DNA from: Pelomonas cellulosilytica
GTDB lineage: Bacteria; Pseudomonadota; Gammaproteobacteria; Burkholderiales; Burkholderiaceae_C
Reading direction: 5' to 3'
Length of the DNA: 64,000 nucleotides
Assembly (NCBI RefSeq): GCF_021353265.1
Contig: NZ_JAJTWU010000009.1
Location: forward strand, 285,313-349,312
In this document: positions 11,040 to 21,682 of the stretch, in pieces
Position numbering within the stretch: the first letter of the stretch is position 1
How the letters are laid out: each line of letters opens with the position of its first letter
The notes under the pieces: generated by a model
Told to the model about the DNA's origin: nothing
The model's input: the letters and a program-made list of their open reading frames with translations, nothing else
Databases searched by the model: none
Program-made: the position numbers and the translations under genes

Positions 11040-12086
11040 CTGGGCGATGTGGGGCAGGGCGCCCTCGTAGAGCTCGTCCGGCGTGACGGCCTGCGCGTCG
11101 CTGCGCACGGGCAGGCCGGGCAGCGCGGCAGCTGGCAGCAGGTGCTCGCCGCCATCCTCGCCGGGCATGGCCAGGCCGATGAGCCGCCCGGCGCCGTCGA
11201 ACACCGGTCCGCCCGACAGCAGCGCGCCACGCGGCCAGCCCAGCGCCTGGGCCCCGTGGCGGTCCGTGCGGCCCAGGAAGCCGAGCTGCAGCACGGGCCA
11301 GGCCGGCCCAGCACTGTCGACCCGGGGCATGCCCAGCCGGGACGCCGGGCTTCCGGCAAACGCCGGCCTCGGCGCGCGCGTCAGCGAGGAGGTGGCCGGC
11401 AGCGGGGGCTCCACATGCAGCAAGGCCAGGCCGAGTGCGGCGAGGTCGGGGTCGGCTGCGGCGCGCCGCGCGTGGCTCGCACGGCCCAGGCCGTTGCGTA
11501 GCCACAGCGTCGCGTTGCCCTGGGCGGCCGATGCGGGCACCAGTGCCAGCTGTCCGGCGTCCAGCAGCAGCCCGGTCGTTACCGGACGCGCGCGCTGCGG
11601 CACCGCGACACCGTGTGGCCATGGCGCCGGCGCGGCTCCGGGCAAGGGCTGATCGAGGGCCAGGCCGTCTAGCAGTCGCACCAGCGCGGCGTCTGACGGA
11701 TCGCCGACGTTCAACCGCCGCCGCGCGTAGTCGGCCTGGCCCGACACCGCCAGCAGCCACAGGTGCAAGGCTCGCGCTGCGGGTTCGTCGCGGTGCGCCG
11801 CTGCCGTGTGTGCAGCGAATGCCAGCGCCTGGCGGATGTGGCCGGCCTGCAACTGCATCTGCAGCTGCAGTAACTCGGTGTCGGCCGCATGGCTCATGCC
11901 GGCGGCGGTTTCCAGCGGTACCAGCGCGGCGTCCGGCTCGCCACGCGACAGGGCCGCCCGCGCATCGCCGAGCAGGTGCTGGCGCACGACCTCCTGCGCC
12001 GGCGGCAGCGCGTCGTCGTGAGCCGCGGTGGCGCCTGCCAGCAGCGCGGCCAGAAGCAGGCCCCAGCGCCGGATGCGTGGCGTCAA
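11028..12086 (-). CDS. Degenerate trypsin-like (S1C) protease homologue, probably inactive
   Basis: 352 residues with a signal peptide (1-22). Residues 30-135 are Ala-rich helices resembling TPR units (GEPDAALVPLETA; AGHIRQALAF). From about 165 it follows an HtrA-type fold: TTGLLLDAGQLALVPASAA aligns with the His region but has no His, GLALLHVEPP aligns with the Asp region but has Gly for Asp, while the Ser region LLSGGPVFDGAGRLIGLA is kept (Ser291). Two of three catalytic residues therefore appear lost. The ATG overlaps the stop of the 5'-nucleotidase gene (ATGA), so they are co-transcribed. Role unknown; perhaps a binding protein. Confidence 0.75.
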   Translation of the reverse strand: MTPRIRRWGLLLAALLAGATAAHDDALPPAQEVVRQHLLGDARAALSRGEPDAALVPLETAAGMSHAADTELLQLQMQLQAGHIRQALAFAAHTAAAHRDEPAARALHLWLLAVSGQADYARRRLNVGDPSDAALVRLLDGLALDQPLPGAAPAPWPHGVAVPQRARPVTTGLLLDAGQLALVPASAAQGNATLWLRNGLGRASHARRAAADPDLAALGLALLHVEPPLPATSSLTRAPRPAFAGSPASRLGMPRVDSAGPAWPVLQLGFLGRTDRHGAQALGWPRGALLSGGPVFDGAGRLIGLAMPGEDGGEHLLPAAALPGLPVRSDAQAVTPDELYEGALPHIAQLLR

Positions 12087-14065
12087 GGTGCGACGCTGAT
12101 GCGCGGCTTGCCCAGCTCGGCGGCCGCGCCGTTGTAGGCAGCGGCTGGTGCCTTGTAGCCGGCGAGGTAGGCGATGAGCGCATCGATGTCCTGCGCGCCG
12201 CCCAGCGTATTCGTGCCACCGATGAGCACGCCGAAACCGTCACCGCCGGTCGCCATGAAGTTGTTCACCGTCACGCGGTAGGTCTTGTTCGGGTTCTGCA
12301 CGACGCCGTTGATGACCAGCATCTCCGTCGGGCCGGTGAGCTGCGGCGGCACGGTGGTCAGATCCTTCGGCGTGAAGCTGACGTTCCGGATGCGCGCGCC
12401 GCAGCTGCCGCTGGCGGACCAGCTGTAGCTGAAGCCGTTGCTGATCTGCAGGATGCGGTTGCTGCCACCCTGGCCCAGGCAGTTGGCGAACTGCTGTTCC
12501 AGCACGTCCTTGATCTGCTGCTGCGTCAGCGTCATCGTCACCAGGCTGTTGCCGAAGGGCTGGACGGTGAAGGCGTCACCGTAGGTCAGGGCATAGGGGT
12601 AGCTGGCGCCGGTAGGCTTGACGAAGCCCGGGTTGCGCACGCCGCCGGCATTCATGAAGGCGATCTGTGCGCCGCCAAGGCCGGCCGGCTGCGTCGCGGC
12701 GAGCTGCGCATCGGCGATTAGGTCGCCGGCCGGCATCTCGCCGGCGGCGTTGGCGGTGTTGGGCAGGTCGCCGGTGATCGTGGCGACGACCGCGTTGGCC
12801 AGCGGCGAGACGGCTGACTTGTACGCCGCGACGACATTCGTGACGCCGGGGTTCTGCGCGACGTGGTTCTGCGCGGCGACGACGGCTGGATCGGTCGCCG
12901 CGACGATGGCGCCGCCCTGGCGCCTGTCGCGTGCCGCCAGCACGTTGGTGGGGCTCACGTCGATGACGTCGCGGGTGGTCGGGTCGATCTGCAGGTCGAT
13001 CTCGGTGACCATGCGGCCGAAGGCGCTGGCACTGGTCACCGGCACGAGGCGGCCGACCTTGTTCGGCACGCCGGCCACGCGCGATGTCGTCGTTGCACCG
13101 TTGCTGCTGACGTCAATCGTGTTCCTGGAGCAGTTGTAGGCCGCGTGCGTGTGGGCACTGACGACGAGGTCGACCGCGTTGTCCAGCCGCTTGACGATGG
13201 CACGGATGTCGCTGTCGCTGCCGTCGCCGTTGCGCAGATCGCCGGTGCAGCCGTTGATGTCGCTGGTGGTCGCCTGCGTGCCGCCGCCGGTGATGACGTT
13301 CTGGAAGCCGCCTTGGTGCACCAGCACGACGATGGACTCGATGCCCTGCGCGCGCAGCTTGGGTACGAGCGCGTTGACTGTGTCGGCCTCGTCGTCGAAC
13401 CGTAGGCCGGCCACGCCGGTGGGCGTGACGATGCCGGGCGTGCCCTTGAGCGTCATGCCAATGAACGCGACCTTCACGCCGCCGAAGCTCTTCACGCCGT
13501 ACGCCGCAAAGAGCGGCCGTCCGCTGGCGGTCTCGACGACGTTGGCCGACAGCCACTGGAACTTCGCGCCATCGAACGTGCCCGGCGCGGATGAACCGAA
13601 GCCGCGGCAGCTGTTGGTGTCCGGCACGCCGGAGCCGGTCAGCTTGCAGCCGCCCGTCTGCAGCCGGCGGAGCTCGGCCTTGCCCTTGTCGAACTCGTGG
13701 TTGCCGACCGACGAGAAGTCCAGGCCGATCTGGTTCAGCGTCTCGACAGCGGGCTCGTCGAAAAACAGCGCCGAAATCAGCGGCGACGCGCCGATCAGGT
13801 CGCCTGCGCCGACGACGACGGTGTTGCGGTTCTTCGCCCGCATGCCGGCCACATAGGCAGCGAGGAACTCGGCGCCGCCCACGTCGGGGCGGTTGCCGGC
13901 GCTGGCGTAGGCGCCCACCGTGTTGGGGCCGAAGGTGCCGGGGGATTCGAGGTTGCCGTGGTAGTCGTTGAGGGCCACGATCTTGACGCTGATGGGCGTG
14001 GCGGCCGTGGCGGTGCCGGCGGCCAGCGCGGCAGCCAGTGCGAGGGGCAGGACGTGCAGGCGCAT
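12083..14065 (-). CDS. Bifunctional metallophosphatase / 5'-nucleotidase, secreted
   Basis: 660 residues with a 21-residue signal peptide. The N-terminal calcineurin-like metallophosphatase domain has KIVALNDYHGNLE, VVVGAGDLIGAS, VGNHEFDKG and VSAHTHAAYN, which supply the two-metal ligands. The C-terminal 5'-nucleotidase domain has NAGGVRNPG, YGDAFTVQPFGNSLVTM and TVNNFMATGGDGF. It probably hydrolyses extracellular nucleotides (UshA/NutA-like) in the periplasm. It is followed in the same transcript by the degenerate protease and preceded by a PEP-CTERM protein gene on the same strand. Confidence 0.92.
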   Translation of the reverse strand: MRLHVLPLALAAALAAGTATAATPISVKIVALNDYHGNLESPGTFGPNTVGAYASAGNRPDVGGAEFLAAYVAGMRAKNRNTVVVGAGDLIGASPLISALFFDEPAVETLNQIGLDFSSVGNHEFDKGKAELRRLQTGGCKLTGSGVPDTNSCRGFGSSAPGTFDGAKFQWLSANVVETASGRPLFAAYGVKSFGGVKVAFIGMTLKGTPGIVTPTGVAGLRFDDEADTVNALVPKLRAQGIESIVVLVHQGGFQNVITGGGTQATTSDINGCTGDLRNGDGSDSDIRAIVKRLDNAVDLVVSAHTHAAYNCSRNTIDVSSNGATTTSRVAGVPNKVGRLVPVTSASAFGRMVTEIDLQIDPTTRDVIDVSPTNVLAARDRRQGGAIVAATDPAVVAAQNHVAQNPGVTNVVAAYKSAVSPLANAVVATITGDLPNTANAAGEMPAGDLIADAQLAATQPAGLGGAQIAFMNAGGVRNPGFVKPTGASYPYALTYGDAFTVQPFGNSLVTMTLTQQQIKDVLEQQFANCLGQGGSNRILQISNGFSYSWSASGSCGARIRNVSFTPKDLTTVPPQLTGPTEMLVINGVVQNPNKTYRVTVNNFMATGGDGFGVLIGGTNTLGGAQDIDALIAYLAGYKAPAAAYNGAAAELGKPRISVAP

Positions 14066-14080
14066 GTCGGGTCTCCGGAG

Positions 14081-14647
14081 TTAGCTGTTGTTGTCGTTGC
14101 GGCGGCGCAGCGCGCCGAGCAGCAGGCCCAGGCCGATGAGCAGCAGCGCCGCCGTGGCCGGCTCCGGCACGGGGCTGACGGTGAGCTTCAGGCCGCCGAT
14201 CGTGGCGTTCAGCGGGCCGTAGTCGACGTCGATGGCCGACTGGAACAGTGCGCCGGTGATGGCATGCGTGCCGGCGCCCAGCGTGAAGCTGCCGCGGCTG
14301 AACGCCGGGTTGGCCAGCGCAGCGTCCGGGTCGAAGGTGATGTCGCCGCGCGTGTCGCCGTTCACGGAAGCGCCGGTGCTGCCGATCAGCTGGCCGCCGT
14401 CATACACGTGGAAGCGGTCGCCCGAGAAGCCGGTGTCCACCACGGTGAGGCGGCCCACGAAGCCCGGGTCGATCGTGATGTTGAAGCTCAGTGGCGTGCC
14501 ATCGTCGGCGACCCAGCCAAAGCCGTACGGCGGCAGGTTGGCGTCGACGGTGAAACCGGCCCAGCTGCCGTCGGTGGGCAGCGTGTCGGCGTGGGCGCTG
14601 GACAGCGCTGCAAGCGCGAGCGTGGTGGCGATCAGGGCGGTGCGCAT
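14081..14647 (-). CDS. PEP-CTERM sorting-domain protein
   Basis: 188 residues from ATG 14647. It has an N-terminal signal peptide (MRTALIATTLALAALSSAHA) and a beta-rich middle, and ends in a PEP-CTERM anchor: VPEPATAALLLIGLGLLLGA then LRRRNDNNS. Such proteins are processed by exosortase and released or attached with exopolysaccharide; no exosortase is present in this window. A start at 14680 adds 11 polar residues before the signal and is not favoured. It lies 15 bp upstream of the 5'-nucleotidase gene on the same strand. Confidence 0.85.
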   Translation of the reverse strand: MRTALIATTLALAALSSAHADTLPTDGSWAGFTVDANLPPYGFGWVADDGTPLSFNITIDPGFVGRLTVVDTGFSGDRFHVYDGGQLIGSTGASVNGDTRGDITFDPDAALANPAFSRGSFTLGAGTHAITGALFQSAIDVDYGPLNATIGGLKLTVSPVPEPATAALLLIGLGLLLGALRRRNDNNS

Positions 14648-14801
14648 GGTGGTCCTCGGTGGGGCTGCGGATGGGGACATGCTCGGCCGCTGCGGTGTCC
14701 TGACGTTGACGCCTGCCTGCCGGCGGCACAGGCCGTTGGAACCAGCGCGTGTGAACCTTGCGTGAACCCCGACGGGAATGGCGGCCGCCTAAACTGGTGC
14801 G

Positions 14802-15728
14802 ATGTCTGCCGCCCTGGAATCCCTCCTCAGCCGCGCCGAAGGCCTGCTCACGCGGCTGGAAGCCGTGCTGCCCCATGCACCCACGCCGCCCGACTGGGCC
14901 GCGTCTACCGCCTTCCGCGCGCGCCGCCGCCATGGCGCGCTGTGCCTAGAACCGGTCCGGTCCGTCAGCCGCATCCGGCTGACGGACCTGCAGGAGGTCG
15001 AGCCGCAGAAGGAGAAGCTGCTGCGCAACACGGCCCAGTTCGTCGCGGGCCGGCCGGCCAACAACGTGCTGCTGACCGGCGCCAAGGGCACGGGCAAGAG
15101 TTCCCTGATCAAGGCCGTGCTCAACGAATTCGCCGATCGCGGCCTGCGTCTCATCGAAGTCGACAAGGCCGACCTCGTCGACCTGCCGGATCTTGTCGAG
15201 CAGGTGGCGGCGCGCCCGGAGCGCTTCGTCGTTTTTTGTGACGACTTGAGCTTCGACGAAGGCGAGGCCAGCTACAAGGCGCTGAAGAGCGTGCTGGACG
15301 GATCGGTCGCAGCCGCCAGCGACAACGTGCTGATCTACGCGACAAGTAACCGCCGCCACCTGCTGCCCGAGAAGATGGCCGACAACCTCGGCGGCACGCA
15401 TGGTGAACTTGGCGAGATCCACCCTGGCGAGGCGGTGGAGGAAAAGATCTCGCTGTCCGAGCGCTTCGGCCTGTGGATCAGCTTCTACCCGTTCAGCCAG
15501 GCGGAGTACCTGACCATCGTGGCCCAGTGGCTGCGCCACTTCGGGCTGGACGCTCCGGCCATCGAAGCGGCCCGCCAGGACGCGCTGATCTGGGCGCTGG
15601 AGCGCGGCTCGCGTTCGGGCCGCGTGGCCTTCCAGTTCGCGCGTGACCGCGCGGGGCGGGGCAGCGTCGACACGCCGTCCGCGCTGGAGATCCAGGGCGA
15701 TGCGCCGGAGGGGCTGGACCATGTCTGA
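14802..15728 (+). CDS. DUF815-family AAA ATPase
   Basis: 308 residues. Walker A is LLTGAKGTGKSSLIKAVL, Walker B is RFVVFCDDLSFDEGE, and sensor 1 is NVLIYATSNRRHLLPE, all typical of DUF815 ATPases of unknown role. It overlaps mutT by eight bases. In many Burkholderiales an ATPase of this family and a mutT gene follow secA-argJ; here that pair is about 24 kb from secA-argJ, so a rearrangement is likely. Confidence 0.9.
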   Translation: MSAALESLLSRAEGLLTRLEAVLPHAPTPPDWAASTAFRARRRHGALCLEPVRSVSRIRLTDLQEVEPQKEKLLRNTAQFVAGRPANNVLLTGAKGTGKSSLIKAVLNEFADRGLRLIEVDKADLVDLPDLVEQVAARPERFVVFCDDLSFDEGEASYKALKSVLDGSVAAASDNVLIYATSNRRHLLPEKMADNLGGTHGELGEIHPGEAVEEKISLSERFGLWISFYPFSQAEYLTIVAQWLRHFGLDAPAIEAARQDALIWALERGSRSGRVAFQFARDRAGRGSVDTPSALEIQGDAPEGLDHV

Positions 15729-16167
15729 CGTCGACCGGGTGCCGGTAGAGGTGGCCGTCGGCGTGCTCGTGGAACGGGATTCGGCCGGCAGCGAAGGCCG
15801 CTTCCTGCTGACTTCGCGCCCCGAGGGCAAGGTCTACGCCGGCTACTGGGAGTTCCCGGGCGGCAAGGTCGAGGCCGGCGAGACGGTGGAGCAGGCGCTG
15901 GCCCGGGAGCTGCGCGAGGAGCTGGGCATCCGGATCGGCGCGACCCATCCGTGGCAGGTGCTGGTCATGGACTATCCGCATGCCCGCGTGCGGCTGAACT
16001 TCTGCAAGGTGTTCGACTGGACCGGCGACTTCCAGATGCTCGAAGGCCAGCAGATGGCCTGGAGCCAACTGCCGGTGGCGGTGACCCCCGTGCTGCCTGG
16101 CACCATCCCGGTGCTGCAGTGGTTTGCCGCGGAACGCGGCCATGCCGGCCCGACTCACCTAGACTGA
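15721..16167 (+). CDS. mutT: MutT-type Nudix hydrolase (8-oxo-dGTP diphosphatase)
   Basis: 148 residues. The Nudix box is complete ([20 protein letters not shown] followed by ELGI), after GYWEFPGGK, which is typical of MutT proteins that remove oxidised dGTP from the nucleotide pool. ATG 15721 overlaps the ATPase gene; a longer in-frame start at 15643 is antisense-like filler. It ends four bases before hisI, so it may be transcribed with the his genes. Confidence 0.9.
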   Translation: MSDVDRVPVEVAVGVLVERDSAGSEGRFLLTSRPEGKVYAGYWEFPGGKVEAGETVEQALARELREELGIRIGATHPWQVLVMDYPHARVRLNFCKVFDWTGDFQMLEGQQMAWSQLPVAVTPVLPGTIPVLQWFAAERGHAGPTHLD

Positions 16168-16171
16168 ACAT

Positions 16172-16561
16172 ATGACTTGGCTTGATGACGTGAAGTGGGA
16201 TGACCGGGGCCTGGTGCCCGTCATCGCGCAGGAGCAGGGCACGGGCGACGTGCTGATGTTCGCGTGGATGAACCGCGAGGCGCTCAACGCTACCGCCGAG
16301 CGCGGCCAGGCCGTCTACTGGAGCCGTTCGCGCAACAAGCTGTGGCACAAGGGCGAGGAGAGCGGCCACTTCCAGCAGGTGCACGCCATCCGCATGGACT
16401 GCGACAACGACGTCGTGCTGCTGACCGTCACGCAGCTCGGGCACGATCCCGGCATCGCCTGCCACACGGGCCGGCACAGCTGCTTCTTCCAGAAGCTGGA
16501 GAACGGCGTCTGGAGCACCACCGAACCGGTGCTGAAGGACGCGCACAAGATCTATGAGTGA
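16172..16561 (+). CDS. hisI: Phosphoribosyl-AMP cyclohydrolase
   Basis: Third step of histidine synthesis, opening the adenine ring of PR-AMP. 129 residues, a single-domain HisI separate from HisE. Motifs are [29 protein letters not shown], the metal-binding DCDND segment and [10 protein letters not shown] with the conserved Cys/His. It overlaps hisE by eight bases. No hisF lies immediately upstream; mutT does. Confidence 0.97.
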   Translation: MTWLDDVKWDDRGLVPVIAQEQGTGDVLMFAWMNREALNATAERGQAVYWSRSRNKLWHKGEESGHFQQVHAIRMDCDNDVVLLTVTQLGHDPGIACHTGRHSCFFQKLENGVWSTTEPVLKDAHKIYE

Positions 16562-16880
16562 CGACATCCTCCGCCGCGTCGGTGCGGTCATCGAATCCCG
16601 CAAGGGCGCCGACCCTTCCGCCAGTTACGTCGCCAAGTTGTTCGACAAGGGCCTGGACGCCATCCTGAAGAAGGTCGGCGAGGAAGCCACCGAGACCGTT
16701 ATGGCCGCCAAGGATGGCGACCCGAAGAAGGTCGTCTACGAGGTCGCCGACCTGTGGTTCCACAGCATGGTGGCACTGGCCCATTTCGGCCTGAAGCCCG
16801 AGGACGTGCTGGCCGAGCTGGCCCGCCGCGAAGGCCTGTCCGGCCTCGCTGAATTCGCCCAACGAGGAAGCACCCGATGA
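16554..16880 (+). CDS. hisE: Phosphoribosyl-ATP diphosphatase
   Basis: Second step of histidine synthesis, cleaving PR-ATP to PR-AMP. 108 residues, helical MazG-like fold. Conserved segments are [33 protein letters not shown] and [18 protein letters not shown], which hold the acidic Mg-binding residues. It overlaps both neighbours (8 and 4 bases). Confidence 0.96.
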   Translation: MSDDILRRVGAVIESRKGADPSASYVAKLFDKGLDAILKKVGEEATETVMAAKDGDPKKVVYEVADLWFHSMVALAHFGLKPEDVLAELARREGLSGLAEFAQRGSTR

Positions 16881-17224
16881 GCGCAGATCCGAACTGCATC
16901 TTCTGCAAGATCGTCGCCGGCCAGATCCCCAGCAAGAAGGTCTACGAGGACGAGGAACTGCTCGCCTTCCACGACATTCATCCCTGGGCGCCGGTGCACG
17001 TGCTCATCATCCCCAAGCGCCACATCGCGTCGATGGCCGAGGTGACCGAGGCCGATGCGGCCTTGCTCGGCCGGATGACCACGCTGGGCCCGCGGTTGAT
17101 GAAGGAACTGGGTGTCACCAACGGTTTCCGCCACATCATTAACACCGGGGCCGACGGCGGGCAGGAGGTGTTCCACCTGCACCTGCATGTGATGGGCGGT
17201 CCACGCCCGTGGTTGAAAGGCTGA
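16877..17224 (+). CDS. HIT-family nucleotide hydrolase (HinT-like)
   Basis: 115 residues. It opens with [20 protein letters not shown] and carries the histidine triad [13 protein letters not shown]. HinT-type proteins hydrolyse purine phosphoramidates and acyl-adenylates. It overlaps hisE by four bases. hisI-hisE-HIT followed by tatABC is a typical Burkholderiales run. Confidence 0.94.
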   Translation: MSADPNCIFCKIVAGQIPSKKVYEDEELLAFHDIHPWAPVHVLIIPKRHIASMAEVTEADAALLGRMTTLGPRLMKELGVTNGFRHIINTGADGGQEVFHLHLHVMGGPRPWLKG

Positions 17225-17322
17225 GCCTCGCCCCCAGCTAACGTCGGCGTGTGACGCCACGATGGCAAGGGCCGCGCGGCCCCTCACCTAGAATTTGAGC
17301 CAGTCCACAAGGAGTACACATC

Positions 17323-17556
17323 ATGGGTTCATTCAGCATCTGGCACTGGCTGATCGTCCTGGTCGTCGTCATCGCGATCTTCGGCACCAAGAAGCTGCGC
17401 AACGTCGGTTCCGACCTCGGCGCCGCCGTCAAGGGTTTCAAGGACGGCATGAAGGATGGTTCGACCGACGCACCGGTCGCACCGGCGCAGCAGGTCACGG
17501 CCAACAAGGTCAACGACCCCAACACCGTCGACGTCGACGCCAAGACCAAGTCCTGA
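17323..17556 (+). CDS. tatA: Sec-independent translocase subunit TatA
   Basis: 77 residues: one N-terminal membrane helix ([15 protein letters not shown]), the [14 protein letters not shown] hinge and amphipathic helix, then a charged tail. TatA polymerises to form the pathway for folded proteins across the inner membrane. A TAGAAT element lies about 30 bases upstream of the start, and an AAGGAG ribosome site precedes the ATG, so tatABC may have its own promoter. Confidence 0.96.
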   Translation: MGSFSIWHWLIVLVVVIAIFGTKKLRNVGSDLGAAVKGFKDGMKDGSTDAPVAPAQQVTANKVNDPNTVDVDAKTKS

Positions 17557-17568
17557 ATCTGACGACTA

Positions 17569-18045
17569 GTGCTTGATTTCGGCTTTGACAAGCTCGCGCT
17601 GATCGGCGCGGTGGCGTTGATCGTCATCGGCCCCGAGAAGCTGCCTCGTGTCGCCCGCACGGTGGGTACCTTGCTGGGCAAGGCGCAGCGCTACGTCGCC
17701 GACGTGAAGGCCGAGGTGAACCGGTCCATTGAGCTGGAGGAACTCCAGAAGATGAAGACCCAGTTCCAGACGGCCGTCAACGACGTGGAGCAGAGCGTGC
17801 GCCAGGAGGTCGACTCCGCGACGCAGGCGTTGAACCAGACCTGGGGCGACGTGAGCGGCGAGGGCGCATCCTATGAATCCGGGCTACCGGCGCCGCAGCC
17901 CGAGTACCGCCATCCGAAGAAGAACTGGCGGCTCAAGCGCGGCGCCACGCCGCTATGGTTCAAGCAGAAGGCCGGCGTGCGCCGCCACACCCAGTCCGGC
18001 GCCGCCCGTGTGGCCCGCTTCCGCCCTCCCGGCACGAGGACATGA
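17569..18045 (+). CDS. tatB: Sec-independent translocase subunit TatB
   Basis: 158 residues. It starts at GTG 17569, giving [20 protein letters not shown] then [13 protein letters not shown], the TatB-type transmembrane helix and hinge with the Glu. A long coiled amphipathic helix follows ([20 protein letters not shown]) with a basic tail. TatB with TatC forms the twin-arginine signal receptor. The stop overlaps tatC (ATGA). Confidence 0.95.
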   Translation: MLDFGFDKLALIGAVALIVIGPEKLPRVARTVGTLLGKAQRYVADVKAEVNRSIELEELQKMKTQFQTAVNDVEQSVRQEVDSATQALNQTWGDVSGEGASYESGLPAPQPEYRHPKKNWRLKRGATPLWFKQKAGVRRHTQSGAARVARFRPPGTRT

Positions 18046-18811
18046 GCTCCTTCCAGAACCCTGACCACGACGAACTGGCCGGCACCGAGCAGCCCTTCGT
18101 CGCCCACCTGATGGAGCTACGCGACCGGCTTTTGCGCGCCGTCGTCGCCGTCGCCGTCTGCTTCGGTGTGCTCGCCCTCTACCCTGGCCCCGGCGCGCTG
18201 TACGACCTGCTGGCGCAGCCGCTGGTCTCGCACCTGCCAGAGGGCACCAAGCTCATCGCGACCAATGTCATCGCGCCGTTCTTCGTGCCGCTGAAGATCA
18301 CGCTGCTGGCCGGCTTCCTGCTGGCGCTGCCGGTGGTGCTCTACCAGGCCTGGGCCTTCGTCGCGCCGGGCCTGTACTCGCACGAGAAGCGGCTGGTGCT
18401 GCCGCTGGTGGTGTCGAGCACGCTGCTGTTCTTTGCCGGCGTCGCGTTCTGCTATTTCTTCGTCTTCGGCCAGGTCTTCAAGTTCATCCAGAGCTTCGCG
18501 CCCAAGAGCATCACGGCGGCGCCGGATATCGAGGCCTACCTGGGCTTCGTCATGAACATGTTCATCGCGTTCGGCGCGGCCTTCGAGGTGCCGGTCATCG
18601 TCGTCGTGCTGGCCCGCATCGGCGTCGTGTCGGTGGAGAAGCTGCGCGAATGGCGCGGCTACTTCATCGTCGTGGCGTTCATCGTCGCGGCCGTCATCAC
18701 GCCGCCGGACATCGTCTCGCAGCTGGCGCTGGCCATCCCCATGTGCCTGCTCTACGAGCTGGGCCTGTTTGCGGCCACCTACTTCATCCGCAGCACCAAG
18801 GCGCCTGAGGA

Positions 18812-18836
<25 letters not shown>
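18042..18836 (+). CDS. tatC: Sec-independent translocase subunit TatC
   Basis: 264 residues, six membrane helices. Signature segments are [32 protein letters not shown] and [15 protein letters not shown]. It binds twin-arginine signal peptides; the Rieske protein of the bc1 complex encoded downstream is a typical Tat substrate. The 3' end overlaps the convergent protease gene by 25 bases. Confidence 0.97.
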
Positions 18837-19990
<1,154 letters not shown>

Positions 19991-20007
19991 CCGTTCACCT
20001 CACACCC

Positions 20008-20754
20008 ATGACCGATCGCGCCGCGCTGGAACGCCAGCTCAACCAGTGGCTGGAGCCCGCCCGCTTCAAGGATTATGGGCCGAACGGTCTGCAGGTCGAG
20101 GGTCGTGCCGACGTGCGCCACCTCGTCTGTGGTGTCACCGCCAGCCTGGCGCTGATCGATGCCGCCATCGCGGCCGGGGCTGATGCCATCCTCGTGCACC
20201 ACGGCCTGTTCTGGCGCGGCCAAGACGGCCGCGTGACGGGCTGGATGAAGCAGCGGCTGGCCCGGCTGCTGCGGCACGACGTCAGCCTGTTCGCGTACCA
20301 CCTGCCGCTGGACGCGCATCCGGCGCTGGGCAACAACGCTCAGCTCGGCGCGCGGTTGGGCTGGACGGCCGATGGCCGCTTCGGTGACCAGGACCTCGGC
20401 TTCACCGCGGCCGTCGAGCCGACCGACCTGCCGGCGCTCACGGTGCGGCTGCAGCAGGCGCTGGGTCGTGCGGTGACGGCGGTGCCGGGCGACGGTCGGC
20501 CGCTGCGCCGCGTGGCCTGGTGCAGCGGCGGCGCGCAGGGGTATTTCGAGTCGGCCATCGCGGCCGGGGCGGATGTCTTTGTCACCGGCGAGATCTCCGA
20601 GCCGCAGGCGCACTACGCCCGCGAGACCGGTGTGGCGTTCATCGCCGCAGGCCACCACGCCACCGAGCGCTACGGCGTGCAGGCCGTGGGCGCCCAGGTG
20701 GCGCAGGACCTGGGGCTGTCCTGGCAGTTCATCGACATCGACAACCCGGCCTGA
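20008..20754 (+). CDS. Nif3-like dinuclear metal-centre hexameric protein
   Basis: 248 residues of the YbgI/Nif3 family, hexameric rings with a two-metal site; the cellular role is not established (GTP cyclohydrolase I type 2-like). Metal-ligand segments are DAILVHHGLFWRG, LFAYHLPLDAHPALGNNAQL and AFIAAGHHATERYG. The start follows the divergent protease gene closely. The common Burkholderiales order would place petABC next, but 7 kb of other genes intervene here. Confidence 0.92.
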   Translation: MTDRAALERQLNQWLEPARFKDYGPNGLQVEGRADVRHLVCGVTASLALIDAAIAAGADAILVHHGLFWRGQDGRVTGWMKQRLARLLRHDVSLFAYHLPLDAHPALGNNAQLGARLGWTADGRFGDQDLGFTAAVEPTDLPALTVRLQQALGRAVTAVPGDGRPLRRVAWCSGGAQGYFESAIAAGADVFVTGEISEPQAHYARETGVAFIAAGHHATERYGVQAVGAQVAQDLGLSWQFIDIDNPA

Positions 20755-20764
20755 GGTAGCCGCG

Positions 20765-21682
20765 TCAGGCCCGCGCCAGCGCGAAGTCCACGGCCGCCTT
20801 GACGGCGATGACCTGTGCCAGCGTGCATTGCTCGGGCGTGGCGAGGGGGCTGTCGGGGTAGACCTCGGTCGTCGTCGCGAAGCGGGCGCCCGTGATGGCC
20901 GCGCACAGCTGCCAGCGGCTGACCGGGAACTCGATAACGCCAGGCGATTGCAGCGGCGACTCGTTGATCTGGCCGTTGGCATCCGGCGCAGCGATGTGGG
21001 TCACCTGCGCGACCGCGTTGATGACGGCGCGCTGGAACTCGGGCTGGGGGTGGTCGATGTCGTCGACGAGATAGAAGCCGTCCTGGATCTCGCCGGGCGC
21101 GAAGGGCTGGCCGTCGCGTGCCGCCAGTGCGGGGCGGAACTCGGATTCGTCGGTGTCGGTCGTCTCGTGCAGGTCGATGTGCATCAGCACGCGGCCGTGC
21201 AGCGGGGCCAGCAGCGCGACGAGCGCGGCCGACTCGCCGGCCGGGCTGCCGGCGCGGAAGTTGCGGTTCGGGTCCAGCGCATCGAAATTCCAGCGCTGAA
21301 CGCGTTCATAGGCCCAGGGACTGACGCAGGGCACGACCAGCAGGTTGGCGCGGCCGGCGGTGGCGTGGCCGTGCTCGCGCACGTAGCGCAGCGCGCCGTG
21401 CACGCCGCTGGTCTCATAGCCGTGCACGCCGCCCGTGACGACGAGGGTAGGCAGCTCGTCGCGCCAGTCGCGGCTGCGTACGGCCAGCAGCGGGAACCGC
21501 TCGCCGTCGTAGTGCAGCGCGCCGTACTCGCTGACGTCGAAGTCGTTGCGGAGCGTGTCGATGGCCGCGACGACGTCCTGCGCGTGGCTGCGTTGCCGCA
21601 CCAGCCGCGCCCGCCACGCGCGCACGTCCGCCTCGCCCCAAGGCTGGCCGGGCGTGCCGACCGGGTAGAAGGCGGGGCTCAT
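20765..21682 (-). CDS. M14-family zinc metallocarboxypeptidase
   Basis: 305 residues, no signal peptide. Zinc ligands are seen in VVTGGVHGYETSG (HxxE) and MHIDLHETTDTDE (His), the substrate-binding Asn-Arg pair in DALDPNRNFRAG, and a late Glu in ATTTEVYPDSP. This resembles the M14 succinylglutamate-desuccinylase-like group more than secreted carboxypeptidases. Its ATG overlaps the stop of the DUF885 peptidase gene by four bases, so both belong to one transcript. Confidence 0.85.
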   Translation of the reverse strand: MSPAFYPVGTPGQPWGEADVRAWRARLVRQRSHAQDVVAAIDTLRNDFDVSEYGALHYDGERFPLLAVRSRDWRDELPTLVVTGGVHGYETSGVHGALRYVREHGHATAGRANLLVVPCVSPWAYERVQRWNFDALDPNRNFRAGSPAGESAALVALLAPLHGRVLMHIDLHETTDTDESEFRPALAARDGQPFAPGEIQDGFYLVDDIDHPQPEFQRAVINAVAQVTHIAAPDANGQINESPLQSPGVIEFPVSRWQLCAAITGARFATTTEVYPDSPLATPEQCTLAQVIAVKAAVDFALARA

